This document shows positions 16,848 through 25,674 of a stretch of 62,986 bases of DNA, one piece after another; position 1 is the first letter of the stretch, and every line of letters begins with the position of its first letter. Under the pieces are notes generated by a model. It had not been told where the DNA came from, did no database searches, and worked only from the letters and a program-made list of their open reading frames with translations. Location of the stretch: NCBI GenBank assembly GCA_012520095.1, contig JAAYOV010000021.1, positions 1-62,986 on the forward strand, given 5' to 3'. Source of the stretch: Tissierellia bacterium (GTDB lineage Bacteria > Bacillota > Clostridia > Peptostreptococcales > Acidaminobacteraceae). A program made the position numbers and the translations under genes.

Positions 16848-17477
16848 ATGACGAAATTAATAGATTTTTCTATCCGAGATTATCAGAGTCTTTTGGCCTC
16901 TCAAGAGGCCGTTCCGGGAGGCGGTTCTGCCGCCGCTCTGAGTGGCGCACAAGGCGCTTCCCTCCTTGCCATGGTCGCTCACCTTACGACAGGATCCGAA
17001 AAGTACACTGATGTTGAATCCTTTTACAAAGATATTATCCGCCGGGCTGAAGATTTCGCGTCTCGCTTTATGAGCAATGTCGATGCCGATTCACAGTCCT
17101 ATCAAGAGGTCATGCGCGCCTTTCAACTCCCCAAATATACGGATGAAGACAAGAACGCGCGCAAGCAGGCGATTGCCGCCGCTTTAAAGCGCGCCACAGA
17201 GGTTCCCTTTGACACCTTGAGCCTGGCTTTAGAGACACTGAGGCTCTGCGAAGAAGCGCAAGTTCATGCCAACCCTAACGCCGCTTCCGATCTCGGAACA
17301 GCGGCTGCCACTTTACAGGCCGCTGCACGAAGCGCTTGGCTAAATGTCAAAATCAACACAAAAGGCAAGACGGACGAAGAGAGCCTCGCCTTCACTGAAC
17401 GCGGTGAGAGGATGCTTGCAGAATCAGACCGCATAGCAGAAAAAATATTCTACTCGATCGACCATTCCCTCCGGTGA
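16848..17477 (+). CDS. fchA: Formiminotetrahydrofolate cyclodeaminase / methenyl-THF cyclohydrolase family
   Basis: The 209-residue helical protein belongs to the FTCD-C/FchA family. In the hut context it most likely removes ammonia from 5-formimino-tetrahydrofolate to give 5,10-methenyl-tetrahydrofolate; some family members act instead as methenyl-THF cyclohydrolase. The N-terminal AVPGGGSAAALSGAQGASLL is the folate-binding signature, and HANPNAASDLGTAAATLQAA is the conserved second half. AGAAAGGGC precedes the ATG. An 85-base gap separates it from hutI. Its product can be reduced to methylene-THF and then by the MetF complex encoded at the left end of the window. Confidence 0.92.
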   Translation: MTKLIDFSIRDYQSLLASQEAVPGGGSAAALSGAQGASLLAMVAHLTTGSEKYTDVESFYKDIIRRAEDFASRFMSNVDADSQSYQEVMRAFQLPKYTDEDKNARKQAIAAALKRATEVPFDTLSLALETLRLCEEAQVHANPNAASDLGTAAATLQAAARSAWLNVKINTKGKTDEESLAFTERGERMLAESDRIAEKIFYSIDHSLR

Positions 17478-17541
17478 CCCAAATAAAATGCAACGTTCTT
17501 AAAACAAATCTGTAAATTCTCTGACAGAGCTTGCTGAGAGA

Positions 17542-17575
17542 AAAGAGCTGCGCGAATCACTCGCTGCAGCTCTTT
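17542..17575. terminator. Shared terminator between fchA and tnaA
   Basis: AAAGAGCTGC (17542-17551) and GCAGCTCTTT (17566-17575) form a perfect 10-bp stem around a 14-base loop. T-rich sequence follows on both strands, so it can end the hut operon and the converging tnaA gene. Confidence 0.8.
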
Positions 17576-17583
17576 AAGATTCT

Positions 17584-18963
17584 TTACTCAACAGGAGCCA
17601 GATGCGCTTGGAAGTGGCGTAAGATCGGAGGCTCCCAGACGATCCGGTAGCCTTTAATCCGATCTGCACGCTTTTTGATCTCAATGAGCGCTTGGGCGAT
17701 CAGATCGAGATGGGACTGCGTGTACACGCGTCTGGGTATGGCCAGGCGCGTAAATTCAAACTCCGCTTCCATCTGCTTGCGCGTGTCGGGGTCATTTCCC
17801 ATCATGTAGCTTCCGACATCACAGCCGCGAATCCCGGCCTCTTTATAAAGTTCGATCGCCAGAGCCTGACCCGGAAACTCATAATAAGGAATGTGAGGCA
17901 AGAGCGCTTTTGCATCGATGAAAAGGCCGTGGCCTCCGGCAGGCGTCTGATGGGCAATGCCGGCTTCCTCCAGAAGTGCCGAGAGGTACTCCACCTGTCC
18001 GATTCGGTAGCGAAGCTGATCTTCCTGCACTCCTTCGAGCAGCCCTATGGCCATGGCCTCCAGATCGCGCCCTGCCAGTCCGCCATAAGAGCTGAAACCC
18101 TCAAAAGAAATCGTGTTTGCTTTGATGCTAAGCGCCATTTCTCCGTCAACTCGAGCCCCTACCAAGCCGCCCATGTTGAGGATGGCGTCTTTTTTTGCAC
18201 TCATCGTAAAATAATCACAGAGTTGGAACATCTCATAGACGATTTCCTCAATCGAGCGGTTCTTATACTCTTCTTCACGCTGCTTGATGAAGTAGGCGTT
18301 TTCCGCAAAACGAGCGGCATCGAGGCTCAGGGGAAGAGCATGTTCTTTACAGAGTTCCGACACCTGCCTCAGATTTTCCAGGGAGACAGGCTGGCCTCCG
18401 GCCGAATTGTTCGTGACAGTCATGACAACGACTCCGATCCGGCCTTTGTATTCTTCAAGCAGGAGCTTAAACCGCTCAATGTCCATGTTTCCCTTAAAAG
18501 GCGCTCGACTTTGTGTGATTCTTGCTTCCGGCACCACACAGTCAATGGCTCTGCCGCCTGCAAGCTCTACGTGAGCTCGGGTCGTGTCGAAGAACATATT
18601 GCTGATCGCCACTTTTCCTTCACTCAGCAGAAGAGGAAAGAGAACTTTCTCAGCCGCTCTTCCCTGATGCACGGGCTGCACATAGTCATAACCGAACAAT
18701 TTTGTAGTCACTTCCATCAGGCGATAATAATTTGACGATCCGGCATACGACTCATCCCCCAGCATCATACCTGCCCACTGTGCGCTGCTCATGGCATTAC
18801 TTCCGCTATCGGAGAGCAGATCGATCGCTACGTCTTCACTCTTTAAATAAAAGAGATTATAGTGAGCTCGGCTGATAGCTTTTTCACGTTCCTGCCTGCT
18901 CAGAAGACGGATCGGTTCCACCATCTTGATTCGAAAAGGCTCCATCACGTACTTTGCTGCCAT
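17584..18963 (-). CDS. tnaA: Tryptophanase
   Basis: This PLP enzyme splits L-tryptophan into indole, pyruvate and ammonia. The 459-residue protein belongs to the tryptophanase/tyrosine phenol-lyase family: [11 protein letters not shown] at the start, [35 protein letters not shown], and the PLP lysine in [13 protein letters not shown]. The segment [19 protein letters not shown] follows the tryptophanase pattern rather than that of tyrosine phenol-lyase, where a specific arginine contacts the phenol. The start is taken at the ATG with AGGAGG five bases upstream; the frame opens 27 bases earlier without a ribosome site. I found no TnaC-like tryptophan leader peptide upstream. Confidence 0.9.
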   Translation of the reverse strand: MAAKYVMEPFRIKMVEPIRLLSRQEREKAISRAHYNLFYLKSEDVAIDLLSDSGSNAMSSAQWAGMMLGDESYAGSSNYYRLMEVTTKLFGYDYVQPVHQGRAAEKVLFPLLLSEGKVAISNMFFDTTRAHVELAGGRAIDCVVPEARITQSRAPFKGNMDIERFKLLLEEYKGRIGVVVMTVTNNSAGGQPVSLENLRQVSELCKEHALPLSLDAARFAENAYFIKQREEEYKNRSIEEIVYEMFQLCDYFTMSAKKDAILNMGGLVGARVDGEMALSIKANTISFEGFSSYGGLAGRDLEAMAIGLLEGVQEDQLRYRIGQVEYLSALLEEAGIAHQTPAGGHGLFIDAKALLPHIPYYEFPGQALAIELYKEAGIRGCDVGSYMMGNDPDTRKQMEAEFEFTRLAIPRRVYTQSHLDLIAQALIEIKKRADRIKGYRIVWEPPILRHFQAHLAPVE

Positions 18964-19108
18964 AGCCACCTCCTGTATTTTTCTAATCATAGGATATCAC
19001 AGTTGCGTCCAACGTTTCACCAAATTCCCGCTGCGATCTCTATACAGAAACAATTGATTTTGCGCTCGGTTCAAAGGGAAACGTCTGAATTCATTTGACT
19101 GAAATTTT

Positions 19109-19906
19109 ATGATCCGTTACGATGAACAACAAATACATGTAAAAAAGGATGCCGCTTTGACATTGAAAGATTTTTTTACAAACAATCCCAAAATCGCACT
19201 GGCTTTTTCCGGCGGCGTCGATTCTTCTTATCTCCTCCACGCAGCCATCAAACAAGGTGCGCAAGTCCGTGCCTACTATGTGAAAACACCCTTTCAACCC
19301 GCCTTTGAGCTCGATGACGCCCTGCGCTTGGCCAAATTATTGAAGGCGGACTTGTCCGTTCTGTCTCTCGATCTTTTAAAGGATCAAAACATTGTCACAA
19401 ACTCAAATGATCGGTGCTATTATTGCAAACACAAAATGTTTACCGCCATATTGCAAGCAGCCGAAGCCGACGGCTTCCCCCTTACAATAGACGGCACCAA
19501 TGCATCCGACGATGAAGCTGACAGACCCGGCATGCGCGCGCTCAAGGAATTATCCATCCGCTCTCCACTTCGTGAATGCGGATTGTCGAAAGCGGATGTG
19601 CGAAGGTTTTCCAAAGAGGCGGGATTGTTCACTTGGAACAAACCCGCTTATGCCTGCCTTGCCACTCGCATCTGCACGGGAGAAGAGATTACGAGTGAAA
19701 AACTTCTAAAAACAGAAACAGCGGAAGACTTCCTCTTTTCAATCGGCTTCAGCGATTTTCGCCTACGACAGTCAGGCAACAGCGCAAAACTACAAATCAC
19801 AGAGGAACAGTTTCCGATGCTTTTGGAGCGGCGAAGTAAAATTGTAACCGAACTAAAGAAATATTTTAGTGAAGTATCATTGGATTTAGAGGTGCGCCAT
19901 GAATAA
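19109..19906 (+). CDS. larE: Pyridinium-bisthiocarboxylate cofactor sulfur transferase LarE
   Basis: LarE is an ATP-dependent (PP-loop) enzyme that puts sulfur on the pyridinium dicarboxylate precursor of the nickel-pincer cofactor of lactate racemase and related enzymes. The 265-residue protein has the PP-loop LAFSGGVDSSYLLHAA, the element NDRCYYCKHKMF and later KPAYACLATRICTG. Several cysteines are present, so sulfur could come from a protein cysteine or from an iron-sulfur cluster, both reported in the family. It is the first of three overlapping genes larE-larB-larC (8-base overlap with larB). The ribosome site is weak. Confidence 0.9.
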   Translation: MIRYDEQQIHVKKDAALTLKDFFTNNPKIALAFSGGVDSSYLLHAAIKQGAQVRAYYVKTPFQPAFELDDALRLAKLLKADLSVLSLDLLKDQNIVTNSNDRCYYCKHKMFTAILQAAEADGFPLTIDGTNASDDEADRPGMRALKELSIRSPLRECGLSKADVRRFSKEAGLFTWNKPAYACLATRICTGEEITSEKLLKTETAEDFLFSIGFSDFRLRQSGNSAKLQITEEQFPMLLERRSKIVTELKKYFSEVSLDLEVRHE

Positions 19907-20666
19907 TGACATCCGACAGATATTGGAAGATGTGCAGTCAGGTAATCTGTCTGTGAACGATGCTCTGCTGAAAATGAAAGTCAAGCCCTTTGAAGACATC
20001 GGTTATGCCAAGGTCGATCTTCATCGAAAGATCCGTAAGGGGACGGCAGAAGTCATTTTTGGCGAAGGAAAAACCGCAGAGCAGATAATAGGCATACTCG
20101 AAGTGATGCAAAATAATGACCAGGGAACGATCCTCATCACTCGTTTGTCACAAGAATTAGCGGACATCGTTTCTGAAAAACACCCCCTTGCCTATCACCC
20201 GGAAGCAAGAATTGGCGTTTTGGGAGAGTTTCCCGAGCCGGACGGCATCGGCTATATCGTCGTAACCACCGGCGGAACCGGCGATATCCCGGTTGCAGAG
20301 GAAGCGGCGCTGACCGCCGAGGCTCTTGGCAACGAGGTCATCCGGCTTTATGATGTGGGCGTAGCCGGGCTCCATCGCACACTCTCCTATCTGGATATAT
20401 TGATGAATGCCTGCGTCATTGTCGCCGTTGCCGGAATGGACGGAGCATTGCCCGGCGTGATCGGAGGTTTGGCCGATTGCCCTGTCATCGCCGTTCCTAC
20501 CGGCATTGGCTATGGCGCTTCATTCCACGGTCTTTCCGCCCTACTAACTATGCTCAATTCCTGTGCAAGCGGCGTATCAGTTGTCAATATTGACAACGGT
20601 TTTGGAGCCGGATATCTTGCCAGCATGATCAATCATATACGTGCCAAAGAAAGGTGTGAACCATGA
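19899..20666 (+). CDS. larB: Nickel-pincer cofactor biosynthesis protein LarB
   Basis: LarB carboxylates and hydrolyses nicotinic acid adenine dinucleotide to the dicarboxylated pyridinium mononucleotide, the first step of the pincer cofactor. The 255-residue protein has a short helical N-terminus (LEDVQSGNLSVNDAL) and a PurE-like C-terminal domain: VVTTGGTGDIPVAEEAALTA, VAVAGMDGALPGVIGGL and VAVPTGIGYGASFHG-like sequence (IAVPTGIGYGASFHGLSALL). GAGGTG lies ahead of the ATG, inside the end of larE. It overlaps larC by four bases. Confidence 0.93.
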   Translation: MNNDIRQILEDVQSGNLSVNDALLKMKVKPFEDIGYAKVDLHRKIRKGTAEVIFGEGKTAEQIIGILEVMQNNDQGTILITRLSQELADIVSEKHPLAYHPEARIGVLGEFPEPDGIGYIVVTTGGTGDIPVAEEAALTAEALGNEVIRLYDVGVAGLHRTLSYLDILMNACVIVAVAGMDGALPGVIGGLADCPVIAVPTGIGYGASFHGLSALLTMLNSCASGVSVVNIDNGFGAGYLASMINHIRAKERCEP

Positions 20667-21937
20667 AAATACTCTATCTGGACTGCGCGATGGGCGCCGC
20701 AGGAGATATGCTTGCAGCTGCATTATTGGAGCTGTTGCCGCAACCGGATGCATTCATTGAACAGATGAACGCCCTCGGCATTCCCGGCGTCCATATTCAG
20801 CGTATACCTTCCGTCAAATGCGGGATTAGCGGAACACGCATATCCGTAAAAATAAACGGTGTGGAAGAAGAGAGTCTCGACCTCCATCATCACGATCATC
20901 ACCATGGTCATGGCCATGATCACCACGAGAATCCCTCGCACACTCACCATCACGATCATAAAAGCGAACCGAGTCACACGCATAACAGGCTGCAGGATAT
21001 CGAACACATTGTGCGCGATCATCTGCCTATTTCCGACAAGATCAAAGAGGATGTGATGGCCGTCTATGAACTTATCGCCGAGGCGGAGAGCCATATCCAC
21101 GGCGTGCCCGTATCCAATATCCACTTTCATGAAGTCGGCGCTATGGATGCTGTTGCAGATATTACGGCCGTCTGCATGCTTATGGACATGCTTTCTCCCG
21201 ATGAAGTGGTGGCGTCTGCCATCCACGTGGGCAGCGGCCAAGTTAAATGCGCTCATGGAATCCTTCCGGTGCCCGCCCCCGCTACCGCTCATATTCTCAA
21301 AGACGTGCCGATCTACGGAGGAAACATCCGAGGCGAGCTCTGCACGCCGACCGGAGCCGCTTTGCTTAAATATTTTGTGGATCGCTTCGGTGCCATGCCG
21401 CTTATGAAGATCGACTCCATCGGCTATGGCATGGGTGCGAAGGACTTTCCTGCCGCCAATTGTGTACGCGCATTTTTAGGCCGGTCGGAAGATAAAAACG
21501 ATGCCGTGTTCGAGATTTCCTGCAATGTCGACGACATGACGGCAGAACAAATCGGATTTGCCATGGAAAGGCTCTTTGACAGCGGCGCCCTGGATGTCTT
21601 CACGATCCCCATCGGCATGAAAAAATCTCGTCCGGGCACATTGCTGTGTGCTTTATGTAAAAGAGAGAATAGAGATGACATCATCCGGTCCATCTTCCGT
21701 TTTACGACGACCATCGGAATCAGGCAGGCCGAAATGCATCGATATGTCCTCAATAGGACAGAGACAAACATGGACACTCCCTATGGTGTCGTAAGGCGAA
21801 AAGATTGCGACGGCTACGGCGTGCTTCGCTCAAAATATGAATACGAAGATCTCGCGCGCATTGCAAAAGAAAAAAATATCAGTTTGACAGACGCAATCGC
21901 TTTGATTGAACAAAATAGCGCCACACCCACAAAATGA
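20663..21937 (+). CDS. larC: Nickel insertion protein LarC, single reading frame
   Basis: LarC inserts nickel into the pincer precursor in a CTP-dependent reaction. The protein has 424 residues: LYLDCAMGAAGDMLAAALLE at the start, then a histidine-rich metal loop (about residues 74-110, many HHDHHH units), NIHFHEVGAMDAVADI, GELCTPTGAALLKYF, and the C-terminal SCNVDDMTAEQIGFAMERL domain. In some bacteria larC is split by a programmed frameshift into larC1 and larC2; here it is one open frame. No larA (lactate racemase) is present, so the enzyme using the cofactor must lie elsewhere. A diverged fragment of another larC is found at 25114-25233. Confidence 0.94.
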   Translation: MKILYLDCAMGAAGDMLAAALLELLPQPDAFIEQMNALGIPGVHIQRIPSVKCGISGTRISVKINGVEEESLDLHHHDHHHGHGHDHHENPSHTHHHDHKSEPSHTHNRLQDIEHIVRDHLPISDKIKEDVMAVYELIAEAESHIHGVPVSNIHFHEVGAMDAVADITAVCMLMDMLSPDEVVASAIHVGSGQVKCAHGILPVPAPATAHILKDVPIYGGNIRGELCTPTGAALLKYFVDRFGAMPLMKIDSIGYGMGAKDFPAANCVRAFLGRSEDKNDAVFEISCNVDDMTAEQIGFAMERLFDSGALDVFTIPIGMKKSRPGTLLCALCKRENRDDIIRSIFRFTTTIGIRQAEMHRYVLNRTETNMDTPYGVVRRKDCDGYGVLRSKYEYEDLARIAKEKNISLTDAIALIEQNSATPTK

Positions 21938-21960
21938 CGACAGCCTTATCAAGTACATGA

Positions 21961-22003
21961 TGTCTGCCGGCAATGAAAAGTGCGGGCAGACACTTTATTT
22001 TTG
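21961..22003 (+). terminator. Terminator of larEBC
   Basis: TGTCTGCC (21961-21968) pairs with GGCAGACA (21985-21992), extended by an inner GC/GC after a bulge, and is followed by CTTTATTTTTG. Confidence 0.75.
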
Positions 22004-22135
22004 CCTGTCGTTCAAATATTGAAGGCATTTTTGAAGCGCCAAGAATTGATAAGTAGGAAGTATTAATTAGATAAATCCATTAGTGAAATATACGTCTTTA
22101 ATATAATATAATAAAATCAACAGAGGAGGTCATAC

Positions 22136-22900
22136 GTGGAGCATTTTTTTACCGCGCAAAAGTCCCAGCCATCGGCTTTTGCCTTGGAGTTTCATATCAT
22201 CTCCAATATTCTTCTTTATATGAGCGTCCTTTTACCTGTTTGCCGATATAAAAGACACCCGGACGAAAGATATCTTCACAAGGTATTGGCGATTTTACAG
22301 CTAATTGAATATCTCAGCATTTTTATCTGGTACTATGTATCAGGCTATCTCGACTTTCCTCTTCCCCTTTATCACTGCCGCCTTGCCAAGCTCATCTTGA
22401 TTCTTACGGCCTTTGCCGGATTCGGCGGCCGCCTTCGCTCTCTGTATGTGTATGCGGCGCCATTGTCGATCGTGGGAGCGGTGTCATCTTTTCTCATTCC
22501 GAATGTCGATCCCTTTCCCTGGCCCCATCTGACCTATATTGGCTATTTTTTCGGCCATTATATACTCATGCTGCAAGCGATGGCAGCTCTGATGCGTGAT
22601 ACAGCGGGACTGAGCAAATCTGACTTTTGGCAGGGGCAAGGCATCTTGTTCCTCGCAAATATCTTGATTATGGCGGTAGCCCGATATACGGGAACAAATT
22701 ATTCCTACATGCTCGAGTCCCCCATCTTCACAGATACATTCGCAAAGCTTTCCCCGCCGATTTATACCTTGGCGATTTTTCTGGTATATGCGCTTCTGTA
22801 TTGCGCAAGCTTCGCTGCAGCACGCTTGTTGCAACGCACGGCGGATAAAATCCGTTTCTTTTCCACAGCAAATTCACAAAGAGCCCATCCGGACAAATGA
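22136..22900 (+). CDS. YwaF/TMEM164-like integral membrane protein
   Basis: A 254-residue protein with about six hydrophobic segments, of the YwaF family (TIGR02206-like). Family-type elements are LPLYHCRLAKLILILTAFAG, FGHYILMLQAMAAL and ARYTGTNYSYMLESP. The human homologue TMEM164 is an acyltransferase, but bacterial members are untested as far as I know. The start is a GTG with AGAGGAGGT five bases upstream. It stands alone between larC and sodA, with an A/T-rich stretch ahead of it containing TATAAT (22102-22107). Confidence 0.75.
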   Translation: MEHFFTAQKSQPSAFALEFHIISNILLYMSVLLPVCRYKRHPDERYLHKVLAILQLIEYLSIFIWYYVSGYLDFPLPLYHCRLAKLILILTAFAGFGGRLRSLYVYAAPLSIVGAVSSFLIPNVDPFPWPHLTYIGYFFGHYILMLQAMAALMRDTAGLSKSDFWQGQGILFLANILIMAVARYTGTNYSYMLESPIFTDTFAKLSPPIYTLAIFLVYALLYCASFAAARLLQRTADKIRFFSTANSQRAHPDK

Positions 22901-22982
22901 GCAGACACCTCTCCTCATTCAGATGTCTAATGTTTCCTACATAGAGTCCTCGGGTACTACAGATAATGGAATGGACAGCGAT

Positions 22983-23011
22983 TTGTTCAAACCCGACTAG
23001 CGTGATAGAAT
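22983..23011 (+). promoter_or_regulatory. Probable promoter of the superoxide dismutase gene
   Basis: TTGTTC (22983-22988), 17 bases, TAGAAT (23006-23011), 36 bases before the start codon. Confidence 0.5.
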
Positions 23012-23046
23012 CAAAAGTGAGTTGAAAACGAAATGGAGGTATCAAA

Positions 23047-23622
23047 ATGGAGCATAAACTGCCTAAGTTGCCTTTTAACGAAGACGCATTGGAACCGGTC
23101 ATCTCCAAGGAAACGATCGAGTTTCATTACGGAAAACACCATCAGGCCTATGTTGACAATCTAAACAAACTCATAGCAGGAACCGAGTTCGAAGATATGG
23201 AGCTCGAGGAAATAATCATGAAGTCCGGTGGCGGCATCTTCAACAACGCAGCCCAGGTCTTTAACCACACATTCTACTGGAATTGTCTAACCCCCAACGG
23301 CGGCGGCAAGCCCGAAGGCAAGCTGGCAGAGGCAATTGATGAAGCCTTTGGCTCATTTGAAAAGTTCAAAGAGCTGTTCTCTGCCAAAGCTGTCGGTACT
23401 TTCGGATCCGGATGGGCCTGGTTAGTCAAAAACCAAGACGGCGCGCTGGAGATCGTCAGCACCGGCAATGCCGATAATCCGCTTACAAAGGGACAGACGC
23501 CTCTTCTGACCTGTGATGTCTGGGAGCACGCCTATTATATTGATTATAGAAACGCCCGCGCAAAATATGTGGAGGCATTCTGGAATCTGCTCAATTGGGA
23601 TTTTGTCGCCGGCAACTTCTAA
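23047..23622 (+). CDS. sodA: Superoxide dismutase (Fe/Mn family)
   Basis: It converts superoxide to oxygen and hydrogen peroxide in the cytoplasm; in an anaerobe it serves oxygen tolerance. The 191 residues hold all four metal ligands: His in [14 protein letters not shown], His in [16 protein letters not shown], and Asp and His in [14 protein letters not shown]. The [11 protein letters not shown] segment and the short length look more like the iron type, but metal preference cannot be fixed by eye. ATGGAGGTATCAAA precedes the ATG. It has its own promoter and a strong terminator, so it is a single-gene unit. Confidence 0.95.
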   Translation: MEHKLPKLPFNEDALEPVISKETIEFHYGKHHQAYVDNLNKLIAGTEFEDMELEEIIMKSGGGIFNNAAQVFNHTFYWNCLTPNGGGKPEGKLAEAIDEAFGSFEKFKELFSAKAVGTFGSGWAWLVKNQDGALEIVSTGNADNPLTKGQTPLLTCDVWEHAYYIDYRNARAKYVEAFWNLLNWDFVAGNF

Positions 23623-23641
23623 TCGACTCGTTAAACAGGAC

Positions 23642-23682
23642 AAATCTAAGGGCGGTTGGATATCCGCCCTTAGATTTTTTTA
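23642..23682 (+). terminator. Terminator of the superoxide dismutase gene
   Basis: AAATCTAAGGGCGG (23642-23655) and CCGCCCTTAGATTT (23664-23677) form a perfect 14-bp stem with an 8-base loop, followed by TTTTT. Confidence 0.92.
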
Positions 23683-23763
23683 ACCCCCTATTAAAAGAAT
23701 CAGGTGATATACTGTTCTTTAAGAAGATTTGGATGTTGAGCTAGTTTCAAGTGTGAGGTGAAC

Positions 23764-24924
23764 ATGAAATACAAACCATTGTTGTTGGCCCTGTTGTCGC
23801 TTGTCATCATTGCAACCATGTTCTCGTGTGGTGGAGAAAACGCTCCGGTCGCTCCCGTTGCGGAAGAGACCGTTTCAGAGCCTGCTGTTGAAACGATTCC
23901 GGAGCCTCCGTCAGAAGAGGAAGAAATCGATTATCTCTCGCTATATGCAAACATATTGGATCGCTACTACTATCTGATTGCAGTCAATCCCGATGATTTT
24001 AATGACGCAGAGATGGGCGTGTTTGAAGCGACACTCGGAAAAGAAAAAGAGGCAGCACTGCAGACAATCGGGTACTCTATCGAAGACATAAGCGGAGACG
24101 GTATTCCGGAGCTGATCATAGGCGCTATTTCAGAAGAGAAGGATTCTCTGTTCTTCGGAAACGAGATGTATGCATTGTTTACTCTAGTAAATGACCGGCC
24201 TCAATTTGTCTTTGAGGGATGGAGCAGAAATAGCTTCCAATATGCCGGAGAGGGTTCTTTCTTTCATTGGGGCTCCTCAGGGGCAATGTATACACTGTTC
24301 GGTATGTACAGCCTCACCGCTGACGCAACAGAGCTCATCGGCAACGATTTTTACTTCACTTTCGAAAAAGATGAAAGTTTTCAGGAAATCGGCTTCTATC
24401 ACAACACCACAGGTGAAATGAATAAAGATGTTTCTGAAGAGCTCTCTATAACGGATGAAGAGTTTTGGCAGATCGCAGCCGATTTTGAAAAAGAGATCCA
24501 AAACATGGAACTCATCCCCTTTTCCATGTATGAATACACAGTGGAAGACCTCATTTCAGCAAACATCACGCTGTACCGTGCAGAAGATAAATTAGATGCC
24601 TTCACTTCTTATGATGAATTTACCGCGGATGCAACCCAACCGCAGACCGGAGTCCTATTTGTGACGGATGTTCCAATCGATAACTTTCAAGTCCTTGCAC
24701 TTACCTTAGAGAGCATCGATGACAGCGGAGTCGCTACATTCAGTACCGAGACGCTTTATACTCTCGAGAGGTTGACGCCGAAGCGTCCGTTTGTCGTCAA
24801 CTTGACTTTTTACGGTCCCATCCCTTCTTACGGGATTTCCTATCTTGACCGAGACGGCATCGAAAGAGTTTATTCAATTGACATGAGCGGCGAAGACGGC
24901 TCTCTGTATTTGACCGAACTCTAA
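23764..24924 (+). CDS. Lipoprotein of unknown function
   Basis: 386 residues, exported and lipid-anchored: the signal ends at TMFSC with the cysteine near residue 22, followed by a proline/glutamate-rich linker (VAPVAEETVSEPAVETIPEP). The mature part is acidic, with IGYSIEDISGDGIPELIIGA, an element seen in secreted proteins with calcium-type loops, and repeated aromatic beta strands. I do not recognise a named family. GAGGTG ends three bases before the ATG at 23764; a GTG six bases earlier overlaps that site. A decayed copy of its last third lies at 31465-31787, next to metQ. Ahead of it, TGATATACT at 23705-23713 could be an extended -10. Confidence 0.7.
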   Translation: MKYKPLLLALLSLVIIATMFSCGGENAPVAPVAEETVSEPAVETIPEPPSEEEEIDYLSLYANILDRYYYLIAVNPDDFNDAEMGVFEATLGKEKEAALQTIGYSIEDISGDGIPELIIGAISEEKDSLFFGNEMYALFTLVNDRPQFVFEGWSRNSFQYAGEGSFFHWGSSGAMYTLFGMYSLTADATELIGNDFYFTFEKDESFQEIGFYHNTTGEMNKDVSEELSITDEEFWQIAADFEKEIQNMELIPFSMYEYTVEDLISANITLYRAEDKLDAFTSYDEFTADATQPQTGVLFVTDVPIDNFQVLALTLESIDDSGVATFSTETLYTLERLTPKRPFVVNLTFYGPIPSYGISYLDRDGIERVYSIDMSGEDGSLYLTEL

Positions 24925-24945
24925 ATAAGATCCCATGCAACGGAC

Positions 24946-24988
24946 AAAAGAAGACCTTCCGCTCCAATAAGTGAAGGGTCTTCTTTTT
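24946..24988 (+). terminator. Terminator of the lipoprotein gene
   Basis: AAAAGAAGACCTTC pairs with GAAGGGTCTTCTTTTT around CGCTCCAATAAGT; one base of the right arm is unpaired. A near copy lies at 31811-31848. Confidence 0.7.
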
Positions 24989-25021
24989 GTTTACCTGCTT
25001 ATGTGCACGAGATCCCATTAT

Positions 25022-25108
25022 CTATTTGACTGGGAGAACGGCTCCTCCATAATTGTCAGTAATCCACCGGGCTATCTCGTCGGACCGGAGTACCTCTACA
25101 AGCATTTC
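25022..25108 (-). pseudogene. 3' fragment of a second metQ
   Basis: Read on the minus strand this gives MLVEVLRSDEIARWITDNYG and then GAVLPVK followed by a stop, nearly identical to the last 27 residues of the intact MetQ at 31885-32721. Nothing upstream of that methionine belongs to metQ; at about 25110 the similarity changes to larC on the other strand. It is debris of a former gene, not a functional unit. Confidence 0.85.
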
Positions 25109-25113
25109 GAAAT

Positions 25114-25233
25114 GTCCCCATTTTCGGAGGTCGTATCAGAGGAGAGCTTTGCACGCCTACCGGAACCGCTCTGCTTAAGTATTTTGCCGATCGTTTTGGT
25201 CCCGTTGCGATGAGTAAGGCCAAAGCCATAGGC
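25114..25233 (+). pseudogene. Internal fragment of a second larC
   Basis: The plus strand reads VPIFGGRIRGELCTPTGTAL followed by LKYFADRFGPVAM, which corresponds to VPIYGGNIRGELCTPTGAAL and what follows in the intact LarC (20663-21937). About 40 codons are kept, without start or stop. The protein sequence is well preserved but differs from the local larC, so it derives from an older duplicate or another strain's gene. It directly abuts the metQ fragment. Confidence 0.85.
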
Positions 25234-25396
25234 TTCTGCATCTCAAGATTCCGGTTTTTGCCACCTTCAACTCTTTTTGTTGCCCTCTAAAATCCAACGG
25301 AGTTGTTTGCTTTGCTACTGATCTTTAAAGGTTCCCATAGTCCTTTGTTAGGATACTTTACAAATAAAGAACAACTTGCTTGTATGTGTCATTTTC

Positions 25397-25425
25397 TTGA
25401 CATTTACACATTCTTGTTATAGAGT
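25397..25425 (+). promoter_or_regulatory. Probable promoter of the cobalamin-controlled operon
   Basis: TTGACA (25397-25402) followed after 17 bases by TAGAGT (25420-25425), about 40 bases ahead of the riboswitch. Confidence 0.5.
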
Positions 25426-25462
25426 GACAGCAAGCTCACTTACTGAGCATGTAATTGAATAA

Positions 25463-25623
25463 CGACCAGGATCTTAACGGAGGTATTCCTCCGAGGAAAC
25501 GGGTGTAATTCCCGTACAATGTCGTTGCTGTGTAGGAAGAGTTTTTCTCATGATGCCACTGGAGCCGATGCTCCGGGAAGGCGAGGAAAGCGTTGAGGCC
25601 AAGTCAGAATACGGATCCTGTCG
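25463..25623 (+). ncRNA. Cobalamin riboswitch aptamer
   Basis: The segment has the marks of the cobalamin aptamer in order. A closing stem forms between CGACCAGGATC (25463-25473) and GATCCTGTCG (25614-25623), with one bulged base. The core reads GAAACGGGTGTAATTCCCGT, then GCCACTGGAG, then GGGAAGGCG and GAGGCCAAGTCAGAATACGG, which matches the B12-box pattern. The CGGGTGTAATTCCCG element replaces the usual CGGTGAAAATCCG. A terminator follows at 25675-25712, so binding of a cobamide should reduce expression of the downstream CGGC protein and ABC transporter. The exact aptamer subclass (adenosyl- or methyl/aquo-cobalamin) is not resolved. Confidence 0.88.
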
Positions 25624-25674
25624 TATCCACCGGTTGCGGTTCACAGCCAAGGGGGTGCCTTCGATTATGTCAGT

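Noticed and set aside
17584-18963. Tyrosine phenol-lyase as the identity of the PLP lyase
   Set aside because: The segment [13 protein letters not shown] follows tryptophanase, and the arginine that marks tyrosine phenol-lyase is not in its place.
18964-19108. TnaC-type leader peptide ahead of tnaA
   Set aside because: The only short frame with an ATG (reading MNSDVSL) has no tryptophan and ends after seven codons.
20880-20990. Short repeats rich in CATCAC, at first sight like a CRISPR or microsatellite
   Set aside because: They encode the histidine-rich metal loop of LarC in frame; units are irregular and there are no spacers.
20663-21937. Programmed frameshift in larC as in lactobacilli
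   Set aside because: The gene is one continuous frame with both LarC1 and LarC2 parts.
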